A stretch of 64,000 bases of DNA from assembly GCA_947085815.1 (NCBI GenBank), contig CAMTXU010000022.1, forward strand, positions 33,664 to 97,663, read 5' to 3'. The stretch comes from Fen-1258 sp947085815. Its GTDB lineage: Bacteria; Bacteroidota; Ignavibacteria; Ignavibacteriales; Melioribacteraceae. The notes beneath the pieces are model-generated. The model saw only the letters and a list, made by a program, of their open reading frames with translations. It searched no databases and was not told the DNA's origin. Of the stretch, positions 36,150 through 45,535 are shown piece by piece. Both the position numbers and the translations under genes were made by a program. Position 1 is the stretch's first letter. Every line of letters starts with the position of its first letter.

Positions 36150-39100
36150 ATGAAATTAATAAAATTTAGCTTTTATCTTGTACTCTCTCTGATTCTTCTC
36201 AACACTAACATAATTGTTAGGGCTGAAGGAGTTGAAGGAAAAAAAGGTAAAGAGCTTAGTAAGACTACTGGTACTCCAGCGGCTACTAAATTCAATATTA
36301 ATAATATCTCTACATTTTTTGGAAACGATGGTATATCCGATCTTTCCACCACTGGTGACTCTGGATTTCAGTTCCCAATTGGAAGCGGTAAAACTGTATT
36401 TTATGAATCCGGTTTCGTATATGGTGGATATGTAAATAAAGAATGGCGCGTGGGCGGTTCTACTTACTCACGTGGTCAAGTACCCGGAAGAATTATTACT
36501 CCCGGTACTTTAACAACTCCATTGGGTATTGCAGAAGCAGCTGCTCTACCACATGTAAGAATTTATAGAGTACGTAGAGACTATAAAGATCCTCAAGCTG
36601 ACTACAGCAAAGAGATCATGGATGAAGGAAAAACCCAGGCAGCAATTTTTGCTCAATACGATAAGGACTGGGCTGAATGGCCTGCAATTTATGGAGCTCC
36701 ATTCGAAGATAAAAATAATAACAAAACTTATGAACCTGCTATAGACATTCCCGGTGTTCCGGGCGCAGATCAGACCATCTGGTTTGTTGCTAATGATGTT
36801 GACCCAACTACAGCTCAAAAACTTTACGGTTCAATTGGTCTTGGTATCGAAATGCAGGCAACAATCTGGGGCTACAATCAGCAAAATGCCCTTGGTGATG
36901 CTCTTTTCAGAAAATATACAATGATCAATAAAGGCTTTTACCCGGTTGACTCATGTTATGTTAACATGTGGTCGGATCCCGATCTTGGCGGCGATGCAGG
37001 CGATGACTTTGCGGGCTGCGATACTCTGTTGAGCTTAGGTTTTATTTACAACGGTGACGATTCCGATCCATCCTACGGCGCTTACATCCCGGCATCTGGT
37101 TTCGATTTTATGCAAGGTCCTATTGTTAAAGGTCTTGCTACAGATAAAGCAATTTTCAAGAGCAAATACAGAACCGGTTTTAAGAATATGCCTATGACCG
37201 CTTTCTATTTATTCACACAAAGCGTTGCTAACTGGGGCGATCCAACATTAGGCAGTTATGCAAACGGTGCTTTACGTTTTAGAAATCTATTCCAGGGGAA
37301 AAATGCTACTCTCGGTACACCGTTTATCGATCCTTTGACCGGAAAGAAATCAATGTTTTTTGCACCCGGCGATCCTGTAACAGGTAAAGGCTGGGTTGAT
37401 GGAATTCTTTTTCCAAAACAAGATAGACGTATTGGCGCAGTTTCAGGTCCATTTACTTTAGCTGTTGGCGATACACAAGAAGTAGTAGTAGGTCAGTTAG
37501 CAGCAGGTGGAGTTGCGCCGGTATCTCGTTTAGGTGCAGTTGCTTTATTGAAGTTCCAGGATTTGCAAGTTCAACAAACCTACGATAACTTCTTCAACGT
37601 TCCAACACCTCCTAAAGCTCCTGTTATTCCAATTAACGCTGTTACAAAAATTGGAACAGCTTCCGAATTTGATAAACAATTAATTATCAGTTGGGAAGAA
37701 GATCAAGCTTCTGTTGCGGCTACTGAAGGACATAATAATCTTGGATATAAATTCCAGGGTTATGTTGTTTACCAGTTACCAAGACTTAACGCTCAGTTAA
37801 CCGAAGGTAAAATTGTTGCAACATTTGATAAAGTGGATTTAGTAGGCAACATTGAGAGTTTGGTCTTTGATGCTTCTACAAACAGTACAACTAAAAAATT
37901 CACAAAATTTGGCTCCGATTCCGGTATCCAAAGATTTATTAGTATTACAAAAGATTACATCAGAGGCGGCGTTCCTCTTGCTAACGGAACAGAATACTAT
38001 TACGTAGTTTCTGCTTACTCTTATAATGCAGATCCAAACGCTGTTCCAAACGTATTGGAAAGTCTCTCTGCCAGAATCTTAGCTGTACCCCATCAGGTAA
38101 ATCCGGGAACGGCATATAATGCTAAAATTGGAGATCTTCTAACATATACACATCCACAAGGTTCAAGCGATGGTAAGGTAATTGCAAAAGTAGTTGATCC
38201 ATCCAGAGTTAATGGAAATTCATACGAAATTACATTTACCGGTACTTCCGGAAATACAAAGTGGAATTTGTTTAATAAAACAACAAATAAAACCGTATTG
38301 ACCGGTGTTACTGAAAGTCTTGGCGCCGTTGCTCCGATACTTGACGGTATCCAGATTGATATGACAGGCGCACCGAATGATGTTAAGTTCTTATTGGTTA
38401 CTGCTAACGCGGGTGGTAAATTAGCTACACCTAACATGGGTTGTTTTGGTTTCAATAGCAGTGGTTTCCCATTCTCACCTTCAGGACAAGACCGCCCAAC
38501 TACAGGCCAACAAGTAAATGGAAACAATGTTTGGGGTATCCATACTGCGGAAGTTGGTGATCCTGCAAACGCATCATTTACATTCTTTAAGACAAGAGTT
38601 ACACAGAGTAATGCACGCTGGCCTCTCTTGATACCAAACGATTTTGAAATTCGTTTCAAAGCCGGCGCTAAAGGATTTATCTGGCCAGGTAACACGTTTG
38701 GTGTTTCCGGTAAAATGGCTGATGTTCCGTTTGAATTATGGAATGTTGGTACAAAAGCAGATGCAAGCGATGATGTTAGATATTTCCCCTACATACTTGA
38801 TGCAAGCAATGCCAATGCTGGAAATAATAAATTTGATTTATCAGGTGTAGATCATACAATTTCGGGTGGTACAAATGATCCTGAAACAGACTGGTTCTAC
38901 TGGGTAATTCCAAAAGATCAATCTCCTGGTCAAGCAGGTTACAATGCAATAGTAGCTCAGGGTGCTGCTCATACATATTTAGATGGAGCAACTACAGCCG
39001 GTACAGATGCATGGAGAAGATTTGTTTTAGTTGGCTGGAACTTAGCAGATATTACAGCTCTTGCTACTATACCTGCAGGCAAAGAATTACCTGAACCAGG

Positions 39101-39539
39101 TACAGTTTTCCAGATAATTACAACCAAACCAAATCAACCAACTTCCGGTACAAGCGGAGACAAATTTGCATTTACAGCTCCGACAGTAGTGACAAATAAT
39201 TTGGATCTCGCTAAGGCAGAGGTTGATAAAATAAATGTATTCCCAAATCCTTATTATGGTGTAAACCCAAGAGAAGTAAATAAATATCAACGTATGGTAA
39301 CTTTCAGTCACTTACCCCAAGTAGCTACCTTACGCATATTTAATTTAGCTGGGCAGCTAGTTCGCGTGCTACAGAAGAATTCTCCCAGCCAGTTTATAAC
39401 CTGGGATCTTGTAAACGATAGTTCTTTCCCTGTTGCTAGTGGATTATATATAATTCACATCGATATGCCTGATTTAGGCACGACAAAAACCGTAAAACTA
39501 GCAATCATTCAAGAACAACAGATTCTTGATCACTTCTAA
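36150..39539 (+). CDS. large secreted protein with C-terminal sorting-type domain
   Basis: Exported protein of 1129 residues with an N-terminal signal peptide (FYLVLSLILLNTNIIVRAEG). The body has no enzyme motif I recognise. It contains a fibronectin-like stretch around residues 500-640 (DKQLIISWEEDQASV, GYKFQGYVVYQLPR, GTEYYYVVSAYSYN). The last 100 or so residues match the type-A sorting-domain pattern of the type IX secretion system: INVFPNPYYGVNP, VATLRIFNLAGQLVRVL, WDLVNDSSFPVASGLYIIHI, KLAII. It lies 30 bases after the receptor gene, so it is probably a surface partner of that receptor. T9SS export is inferred. Confidence 0.85.
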   Translation: MKLIKFSFYLVLSLILLNTNIIVRAEGVEGKKGKELSKTTGTPAATKFNINNISTFFGNDGISDLSTTGDSGFQFPIGSGKTVFYESGFVYGGYVNKEWRVGGSTYSRGQVPGRIITPGTLTTPLGIAEAAALPHVRIYRVRRDYKDPQADYSKEIMDEGKTQAAIFAQYDKDWAEWPAIYGAPFEDKNNNKTYEPAIDIPGVPGADQTIWFVANDVDPTTAQKLYGSIGLGIEMQATIWGYNQQNALGDALFRKYTMINKGFYPVDSCYVNMWSDPDLGGDAGDDFAGCDTLLSLGFIYNGDDSDPSYGAYIPASGFDFMQGPIVKGLATDKAIFKSKYRTGFKNMPMTAFYLFTQSVANWGDPTLGSYANGALRFRNLFQGKNATLGTPFIDPLTGKKSMFFAPGDPVTGKGWVDGILFPKQDRRIGAVSGPFTLAVGDTQEVVVGQLAAGGVAPVSRLGAVALLKFQDLQVQQTYDNFFNVPTPPKAPVIPINAVTKIGTASEFDKQLIISWEEDQASVAATEGHNNLGYKFQGYVVYQLPRLNAQLTEGKIVATFDKVDLVGNIESLVFDASTNSTTKKFTKFGSDSGIQRFISITKDYIRGGVPLANGTEYYYVVSAYSYNADPNAVPNVLESLSARILAVPHQVNPGTAYNAKIGDLLTYTHPQGSSDGKVIAKVVDPSRVNGNSYEITFTGTSGNTKWNLFNKTTNKTVLTGVTESLGAVAPILDGIQIDMTGAPNDVKFLLVTANAGGKLATPNMGCFGFNSSGFPFSPSGQDRPTTGQQVNGNNVWGIHTAEVGDPANASFTFFKTRVTQSNARWPLLIPNDFEIRFKAGAKGFIWPGNTFGVSGKMADVPFELWNVGTKADASDDVRYFPYILDASNANAGNNKFDLSGVDHTISGGTNDPETDWFYWVIPKDQSPGQAGYNAIVAQGAAHTYLDGATTAGTDAWRRFVLVGWNLADITALATIPAGKELPEPGTVFQIITTKPNQPTSGTSGDKFAFTAPTVVTNNLDLAKAEVDKINVFPNPYYGVNPREVNKYQRMVTFSHLPQVATLRIFNLAGQLVRVLQKNSPSQFITWDLVNDSSFPVASGLYIIHIDMPDLGTTKTVKLAIIQEQQILDHF

Positions 39540-39555
39540 ATGATGGGAGAAAAAA

Positions 39556-40581
39556 ATGAAAAAAATATATTTAAAATTATTTATGCTGATTCTTACTGCC
39601 AGCACTGTTTTTGCAGATGGTGGAGTTAGAAATGGTACGGGTGCTGCATCGCAGCTCTTAATACCGGTTGGCGCTAGAGGAATCGCGATGAGCGGTTCTA
39701 CAATTGCCGGTTCTACCGGTTTAGAGGCTCTTTATTGGAATCCTGCTAACCTTGGTATTGAAGGCGGAACGAATGTTATGGTATCCTATATGTCTCACAT
39801 TGCGGATATAGGTGTTACCTATTTTGGTGTTTCGAGTAATTTAGAAGGATTTGGTACTATAGCAGTTACCTTGAAGTCATTGGGTATCGGTAGTATCAAC
39901 GTTACAACAGTAGACAACCCTGACGGAACAGGTCAGTCTTTCAAACCGTCATTTGTAACTATTGGTTTATCATATTCCAAAATGTTGAGTGATAGAATTT
40001 CCGTAGGATTAACAATGAACTATATTACAGAAAAATTAGATCTTGTTAGTTCAACTGCACTTGCATTCAATTTTGGAGTTACATACAGAAACTTAGCTAA
40101 TATCAACGGCTTCAACTTAGCCATGGTATTAAAAAACTTTGGTTCTCAAATGAGATATGACGGATCCGGTCTTTATTTATTAGCTACACCTGGAAGTCTG
40201 GAAAGAGGAGAAGCTACATATAAAATGACCGCAGCTGCATTCGATCTGCCATCAACACTTGAGATAGGTTTGAGCTATAACTATAATTTCAATGCTTCAA
40301 ATTCTCTACAATTGGATGGTGTTTATCAAAACAGCAACTACTACGCTGATGAATATAAACTCGGATTAGAATATAGTTTGAACAATATGTTCTTCGTACG
40401 TGGTGGTTATGCTTATACACCTAGCTTCGCAGATAACACAGATTACAATATTTATGGTGTCACTGCCGGTATTGGTCTGAAATACGATTTAGGTGGAACA
40501 TCCATGAAGGTTGATTATGCATTCAGACAAACCAAGTTCTTCGATAATAGTCATATTATAGCGGTTCAGTTTGGTTTGTAA
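39556..40581 (+). CDS. PorV/PorQ-family outer-membrane protein
   Basis: Beta-barrel protein of 341 residues. A signal peptide (LFMLILTASTVFADG) is followed by the family N-terminus ASQLLIPVGARGIAMSGSTI and EALYWNPANLGI. The rest alternates short hydrophobic strands and turns, ending in IIAVQFGL as barrels do. PorV-type proteins serve type IX secretion or resemble FadL-like channels. It starts 17 bases after the secreted-protein gene and is followed by a strong terminator, so it is the last gene of the cluster. Confidence 0.85.
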   Translation: MKKIYLKLFMLILTASTVFADGGVRNGTGAASQLLIPVGARGIAMSGSTIAGSTGLEALYWNPANLGIEGGTNVMVSYMSHIADIGVTYFGVSSNLEGFGTIAVTLKSLGIGSINVTTVDNPDGTGQSFKPSFVTIGLSYSKMLSDRISVGLTMNYITEKLDLVSSTALAFNFGVTYRNLANINGFNLAMVLKNFGSQMRYDGSGLYLLATPGSLERGEATYKMTAAAFDLPSTLEIGLSYNYNFNASNSLQLDGVYQNSNYYADEYKLGLEYSLNNMFFVRGGYAYTPSFADNTDYNIYGVTAGIGLKYDLGGTSMKVDYAFRQTKFFDNSHIIAVQFGL

Positions 40582-40603
40582 GATTTAGTCTTCCTAAGTC
40601 TTC

Positions 40604-40634
40604 AAAGCCCCGATCTCAACGTCGGGGCTTTTTT
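40604..40634 (+). terminator. rho-independent terminator of the receptor cluster
   Basis: The arms AAGCCCCGA and TCGGGGCTT flank a short loop and are followed directly by a T-run (TTTTTTATTTT). It lies 23 bases past the stop of the porin-like gene. The stem is GC-rich and nearly perfect. Confidence 0.9.
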
Positions 40635-40813
40635 ATTTTAAAATGCTTATTCTTGCCTGCTGACCTACATGTTTGTATTTTTAGTTAGTGATAATTTATA
40701 TGGTTTGATAAATGCGATTCTTATAATTAAATAGATTCTGTAAAAAATAAATGGTTCATCATAAAGAAGCGCACCTTTATATTGGATACCAAGCAGATGT
40801 TTTTATGCATAAA

Positions 40814-41286
40814 CCCCACGCTTCAGCGTGGGGATAGTAATACTAAAAACAACACCGGGCTTTAGCCCTGCATCAACTAGAATTATATCAAACGTTAAAA
40901 TATGGATACATGCGGTTTGGGGCACTAAGAACCATGAGCGCGTTCTCTCTAAAGATGTTAGACAACAACTTTTTTAGCATGTCCGTGAGAACGCAAAAGA
41001 GAAGCAGATTTATATTGATTTCATTAATGGAGATATGGACTGTATACACTGCTTATTAGCATTAAATGCAGATATGACGATAGCAAAAGTTATGCAACTG
41101 ATAAAAGGTGAAGCCGCATATTGGGCAAATAAGAACTCGTTGCTAAAACCGAAATTGGAGTGGGCGGATGAGTACTTTGTCCCGATAGCTATCGGGATCA
41201 GTGAATCTATGCTCAATAAAGTTCGGGACTACATCAAAAGCCAAGAAGAGCATCATAAGTGTTACCCCACGATAAATCGTGGGGTA
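40814..41286. mobile_element. second REP/RAYT-type degenerate element
   Basis: The left boundary is the hairpin CCCCACGCTTCAGCGTGGGG (40814-40833), followed by GGGCTTTAGCCC (40857-40868). The right boundary is a related hairpin, CCCCACGATAAATCGTGGGG, within 41263-41286. Between them is a degraded REP-associated transposase. The shared CCCCACG/CGTGGGG stem at both ends is the classic REP arrangement around RAYT genes. The element and the terminator at 40604 account for most of the 770-base gap. Bases 40640-40810 show nothing recognisable. Confidence 0.78.
40894..41262 (+). pseudogene. N-terminal fragment of REP-associated (Y1/IS200-like) transposase
   Basis: One frame reads IWIHAVWGTKNHERVLSKDV, RQQLF, then an in-frame TAG at 40975-40977, then HVRENAKEKQIYIDFINGDM, HCLLALNADMTIAKVMQLIK and KVRDYIKSQEEHHK. 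These are the conserved N-terminal and central blocks of RAYT transposases, including the H-x-H-like region (CIHC here, where HVHC is usual, so one metal-binding His appears replaced). The frame runs into the right-hand REP hairpin and loses the C-terminal tail. A 16-base palindrome at 41181-41196 adds a few residues. Premature stop, altered site and truncation make it inactive. Confidence 0.8.
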
Positions 41287-41354
41287 AATTCATGAAGTAC
41301 GCATTTTTATGAAGTATTTAATATATCTATGATTAACTAAGAGGATTCAATTTT

Positions 41355-42737
41355 ATGAAGAAGGCTCTAACCGTCGTCTGTTTTATCTTATCGCTAACCA
41401 CAGGCATATTTGCTCAAAAAGAATTGAATTTCGAGTTTGATTACGCGCGTTTCAACTATGATTCAACTTCGGTTTATATCGAATTTTATTATGAACTTAA
41501 TCCGAAAAATATGCACTTCATTCCCACATCCACCGGACAATTAAGTGAGGCTGTTGTTCATTTAGAGATGAAAAATGCCGCGACAAATGAATTTGTGATT
41601 AATAAGGATTGGAAGATTCAAAATACAGTTACATTAGCCGAGATGGATTCTGTTTCGAAGAATGTTAGTGATGTTATGGGATTTGTCATTCCCACCGGAA
41701 AATATTCTTTATTAGTGACAATCAAAGACACAAAAGATCCAAGTATTAACAAAACTATTAATGAGAGTATTGTGTTAGAGCCTTTTAAGACAAGCAAATA
41801 TTCAATAAGTGATCTTGAAATTGCGAGGAATATCAAAATTGAAGGGGCTGATAAAAAATCCCTCTTTTATAAAAATTCTATCGAGATAATTCCAAATCCT
41901 TCTATGATTTATACCCGCCAATCTCCGGTACTATTTTTCTATGCGGAGCTTTATAACCTAAAATCTGCAGATTCAAATTCAGATTTTTCACTTGTCCGGA
42001 ATTTATTTAACAGTTCTGGTGTCTCTGTTCACAAAAACTCAAAGTCATTAAAACAGACCGACCAAGCTCTGGTTGAATATGGAGTGATCAATTTATCGAA
42101 GCTTCCAACGGATTCATATTCGCTTGAGTTAAATTTAGTTGAACCTGTATCAAACAAAGCCTACACATCTACCAAACGGTTTTATTTATATAACCCAAAC
42201 GTAGTTGATACAAATAGAACCTCGAATATTAACGCAAAAGTTATAGGTAGTGAGTATGGCATATTATCTCTGGAAGAGTGCAACAAAATGTTTTCATACG
42301 CAAAATATATTGCCTCCCAAAAAGAAATTGAGCAGTACTCTAAACTCGATTCATTAAATGCCAAAAGGGAATTCCTGTTTAATTTCTGGAAAGTTAGAGA
42401 TGATAATCCTGCCACCGCCAAAAATGAAATTAAAGAAGAATATATGAATAGAGTAGCGATTGCTAATAAGAATTACACAAGAATGAATAAGGAAGGATAT
42501 CTTACAGATAGGGGACGTGTCGTGCTGCTATTCGGTGAACCTGATCAGAAAGATTTTTACAACAGCGATTCTGAAGTAAAGCCTTATGAGGTTTGGTTCT
42601 ATAATCAAATTGAGGGTGGTGTTACATTTATTTTTGGAGACATAACCGGATTTGGAAATTATGAATTGCTTCATTCCACTAAGCGCGGTGAACTGCAGGA
42701 CGATAATTGGGTAAGACGGCTTCGTAGTTTCAATTAA
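41355..42737 (+). CDS. GWxTD-domain exported protein
   Basis: Protein of 460 residues with a signal peptide (LTVVCFILSLTTGIFAQ). The C-terminal region has the domain signature GYLTDRGRVVLLFGEPDQ followed by YEVWFYNQIEGG. This domain family is typical of Ignavibacteria, Acidobacteria and related groups and has no known biochemical activity. A periplasmic or outer-membrane location is likely. It precedes a lipid A-type acyltransferase by 2 bases, so they are probably co-expressed, hinting at an envelope role. Confidence 0.88.
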   Translation: MKKALTVVCFILSLTTGIFAQKELNFEFDYARFNYDSTSVYIEFYYELNPKNMHFIPTSTGQLSEAVVHLEMKNAATNEFVINKDWKIQNTVTLAEMDSVSKNVSDVMGFVIPTGKYSLLVTIKDTKDPSINKTINESIVLEPFKTSKYSISDLEIARNIKIEGADKKSLFYKNSIEIIPNPSMIYTRQSPVLFFYAELYNLKSADSNSDFSLVRNLFNSSGVSVHKNSKSLKQTDQALVEYGVINLSKLPTDSYSLELNLVEPVSNKAYTSTKRFYLYNPNVVDTNRTSNINAKVIGSEYGILSLEECNKMFSYAKYIASQKEIEQYSKLDSLNAKREFLFNFWKVRDDNPATAKNEIKEEYMNRVAIANKNYTRMNKEGYLTDRGRVVLLFGEPDQKDFYNSDSEVKPYEVWFYNQIEGGVTFIFGDITGFGNYELLHSTKRGELQDDNWVRRLRSFN

Positions 42738-42739
42738 TA

Positions 42740-43615
42740 ATGCGAACCAAGTATAAAATTGAATATTTTATTTTCCATTCCTTTGTAAATCTGTTCAGGA
42801 AAATAGGATTAAGAAGGACAAGAATATGCGCCAAGTATCTCGCGTATATTCTCTATTATTTAATCCCGGTCAGAAAAAAGGTTGTCACGGATAATTTAAG
42901 AATAGCTCTACCAAATAGAACAGATTCAGAGATAAAACAACTTGCCTTGTTGACCTACCAGAATATTCTTATCACTTTTTTCGAAATGATGTATCTTCCC
43001 TACGTTACCAAAGAAGAGATTCAATTATCCATTCATATTGAGAACATCAACGCCATCAAAAAATTAATTAGCGCCGATGAAGCGGCAATAATTCTTACGG
43101 GTCATTTCGGCGGATGGGAATTTTGCATGTCTGCTCTTACACTTAAACTTGGAAGGGAGTGTAGCTTATTAGCTCAGCCGCAGAGTAATCCCCTAGTCTC
43201 AGATTTTGTTATGAGAGCAAGAGCCAAGTTTGGAAATAAAATGGTTCTTTCAGGTATTTCTGTACGAAAAATATATGAGACTATTAAAAATAGGGGAATT
43301 ATAGGAGTCGCAGGCGACCAGCGAGGACCTTTTGAAGGTCCACGTTTCTCCTTTTTTGGAAGACCTACTGCGCTCTATACCGGTACTGCAAGCATAGCGT
43401 TAAAAATGAACTGTCCGGTTATCATGGCTGCATTTGAACGTCAAAAAGATTATAGCTATAAAATGCATTTGGAAAAATTGGATATTGAAAATCTGCCGGA
43501 TGAGCAAGAAGATAAACTTAGAGAACTTACCCAGCGTTATATTTCTTTTTTAGAAAAACATATTCAAAACAATCCGGAACAATATTTTTGGATGCACAAA
43601 ATTTGGAAGTATTAG
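42740..43615 (+). CDS. lipid A biosynthesis acyltransferase (LpxL/HtrB family)
   Basis: Membrane-associated acyltransferase of 291 residues that adds a secondary acyl chain to lipid A or a similar lipid. The catalytic H-x4-E is H122/E127 in TGHFGGWEF. GVAGDQRGPFEGP and GRPTALYTGTASIALK are the conserved second and third blocks. A hydrophobic N-terminal segment (AKYLAYILYYLIPV) anchors it. Its stop overlaps the GTG start of the GT9 gene by one base. Together with that gene it argues for LPS production. Confidence 0.92.
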   Translation: MRTKYKIEYFIFHSFVNLFRKIGLRRTRICAKYLAYILYYLIPVRKKVVTDNLRIALPNRTDSEIKQLALLTYQNILITFFEMMYLPYVTKEEIQLSIHIENINAIKKLISADEAAIILTGHFGGWEFCMSALTLKLGRECSLLAQPQSNPLVSDFVMRARAKFGNKMVLSGISVRKIYETIKNRGIIGVAGDQRGPFEGPRFSFFGRPTALYTGTASIALKMNCPVIMAAFERQKDYSYKMHLEKLDIENLPDEQEDKLRELTQRYISFLEKHIQNNPEQYFWMHKIWKY

Positions 43616-44643
43616 TGAAAAAGAAGATACTAATCATTCAAACGGCGTTCCTTGGCGATGCCATTCTTACACTTCCAATGATTCAAAAATTAAATGAAAA
43701 GTTTAGTGGCTCATCCCTAACGGTACTTTGTATTCCCACCGCAAAAGAGATATTTGAAAATTCTCCTTTTGTTGACAAAGTAATTGTTTACGATAAGAGG
43801 GGCACACAAAAGTCGCTCTTAAGTTTTATCAGGTTAATTAGATTAATCCGGAAAAATAAATTCTATCGCATTTATTCCCCCCACAGATCCTGCCGTACAT
43901 CGATGCTTGTATTTTTTTCCAAAACTAAATTAACATTCGGATTTGATATATCGAGCTGCAGCTTTATCTATAAAACGAGAATTAAATACATATCGGCGAA
44001 ACACGAGGTTGCACGTAATCTTGATCTGATTCAGTATGATACTTCGGATGAGAAATGGAGAATATTGCCATTAATAGATATTTCAGATTCCGTCATAAAG
44101 AGAGTGGATAAAATTATTGATGGTCTTGATATCAAAAATATGGTGGCAGTTGCGCCCGGATCCGTTTGGAAAACAAAAATTTACCCTCAAGAATATTTTG
44201 AGGAAGTAATTAAATATTTGGTCGATAAAAATTATTTTGTAATTCTTATTGGCGGCAGAGACGATGAAAAACTGTGCCGCACGATAGAAACAAAATTTGA
44301 TTCACAAGTGAAATCATTTGCCGGCAAACTAAGCGTTTTAGAGTCCGTGGTGCTTCTTAAAAAATCCTCTCTTTTAATTTCCAACGATAGTGCACCAACA
44401 CATCTCGGCATGCTTGCCGACATTCCCACAATTACAATTTACTGCTCTACGGTTCCTCAATTCGGCTTTTATCCTTATACTGAGAAGAGCAAGTCGGTTT
44501 CTCTGGATGATCTTAAATGTAAACCGTGCGGTATTCATGGGCATACGGAGTGTCCAATTAAGACGTTCGATTGCGGAATGAAACTTCTTCCAGAATCTAT
44601 AATCCGGGAGGTTGATGGTTTTTTAGAGACGAAAGGAAAATAA
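43615..44643 (+). CDS. family 9 glycosyltransferase (heptosyltransferase-like)
   Basis: ADP-heptose:LPS heptosyltransferase-like enzyme of the LPS core pathway. The N-terminus KKKILIIQTAFLGDAILTLP matches WaaF/WaaC. The C-terminal domain has VAPGSVWKTKIYPQEYF and the donor-site block ISNDSAPTHLGML. A frame with ATG at 43588 exists, but the GTG at 43615 overlaps the preceding stop by one base and gives the standard start, so I prefer it. Whether heptose is the true donor is inferred from the family. Confidence 0.9.
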   Translation: MKKKILIIQTAFLGDAILTLPMIQKLNEKFSGSSLTVLCIPTAKEIFENSPFVDKVIVYDKRGTQKSLLSFIRLIRLIRKNKFYRIYSPHRSCRTSMLVFFSKTKLTFGFDISSCSFIYKTRIKYISAKHEVARNLDLIQYDTSDEKWRILPLIDISDSVIKRVDKIIDGLDIKNMVAVAPGSVWKTKIYPQEYFEEVIKYLVDKNYFVILIGGRDDEKLCRTIETKFDSQVKSFAGKLSVLESVVLLKKSSLLISNDSAPTHLGMLADIPTITIYCSTVPQFGFYPYTEKSKSVSLDDLKCKPCGIHGHTECPIKTFDCGMKLLPESIIREVDGFLETKGK

Positions 44644-44684
44644 TTCACAAATTCTTATATTTGCACAACTCAAGAAGGAAAAAA

Positions 44685-45524
44685 ATGAAGTGGTTAAATC
44701 TGGAGAATCTTAAGAATTCTTCATTTTACATAACGCCCAATTTCCCGATTATTACTACCAAGAGATATAAGTTCAGTTTAATACGTCTGAGCGCTTATCT
44801 TATTTCATACACAATTTTAGCCTGGTTGTTTTTGATATTCATTTTTTCAATAACCCCGCTGAAAGATTTACTCTTTGTAATTGATAATAATGAATTGCAA
44901 GCGCAGCGAGAAAAGATTTCGCATTTACAAAGCCGCGTTGAATTACTCACTTCACAGCTTCAAACTCTGGCATCAACAAATGAGCGGATTAAGTTTGCAA
45001 TGAGGCTGGCAAAAAGGGATTCTACACAAAAGAGTGATGCTCTCTACGATTCTCTCAGAAAACCAATAAATAAAAAACTTAAAATTGGCGGTGATGTTTT
45101 TACTGCCTTCAAGGATTTAGTAGAACAGATATTTCAATCGGCTGAAAATTCAAAATCATTCTACTTTATGGAGCCAACAGCCGGTATAATTACAACGGAA
45201 TTCTCACCCTCAAAAGGGCACATGGGGGTAGATTACGGAGTAAGGTCTGGTTCGGCAATACACGCGACTGCCGGAGGGCTTGTAACATTTTCCGATTACA
45301 CAATCGATTCCGGCTTTATGATGATTATTCTGCATGATAATAATTATATATCTATTTACAAACATTGTGCAACATTACTTAAGAAAGCCCGTGATATTGT
45401 TTCTCAAGGAGAATTAATAGCTCTAAGCGGAAATTCCGGTAAGAATACAACCGGTCCTCATCTTCATTTTGAACTCTGGCAGAATGGTAAACCGGTTGAT
45501 CCACAAAAAATATTATTAAAGTAG
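44685..45524 (+). CDS. M23-family peptidoglycan endopeptidase
   Basis: Membrane-anchored LytM-type metallopeptidase. An N-terminal cytoplasmic segment is followed by one membrane helix (TILAWLFLIFIFSI). A coiled-coil region comes next (QREKISHLQSRVELLTSQLQ), then the M23 domain with zinc ligands in GHMGVDYG and the HLHFELW motif. The frame extends to a TTG at 44661, but the ATG at 44685 has GAAGGA upstream and is chosen. It lies 11 bases ahead of a bactofilin gene. M23 peptidase/bactofilin pairs are known to shape cell walls in several bacteria, so a morphogenetic role is likely. Confidence 0.92.
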   Translation: MKWLNLENLKNSSFYITPNFPIITTKRYKFSLIRLSAYLISYTILAWLFLIFIFSITPLKDLLFVIDNNELQAQREKISHLQSRVELLTSQLQTLASTNERIKFAMRLAKRDSTQKSDALYDSLRKPINKKLKIGGDVFTAFKDLVEQIFQSAENSKSFYFMEPTAGIITTEFSPSKGHMGVDYGVRSGSAIHATAGGLVTFSDYTIDSGFMMIILHDNNYISIYKHCATLLKKARDIVSQGELIALSGNSGKNTTGPHLHFELWQNGKPVDPQKILLK

Positions 45525-45535
45525 GAGAATAGTAA

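Noticed and set aside
41035..41295. Intact 86-residue gene
   Set aside because: It is the middle of a RAYT transposase, with an upstream in-frame stop and a C-terminus read from a REP hairpin.
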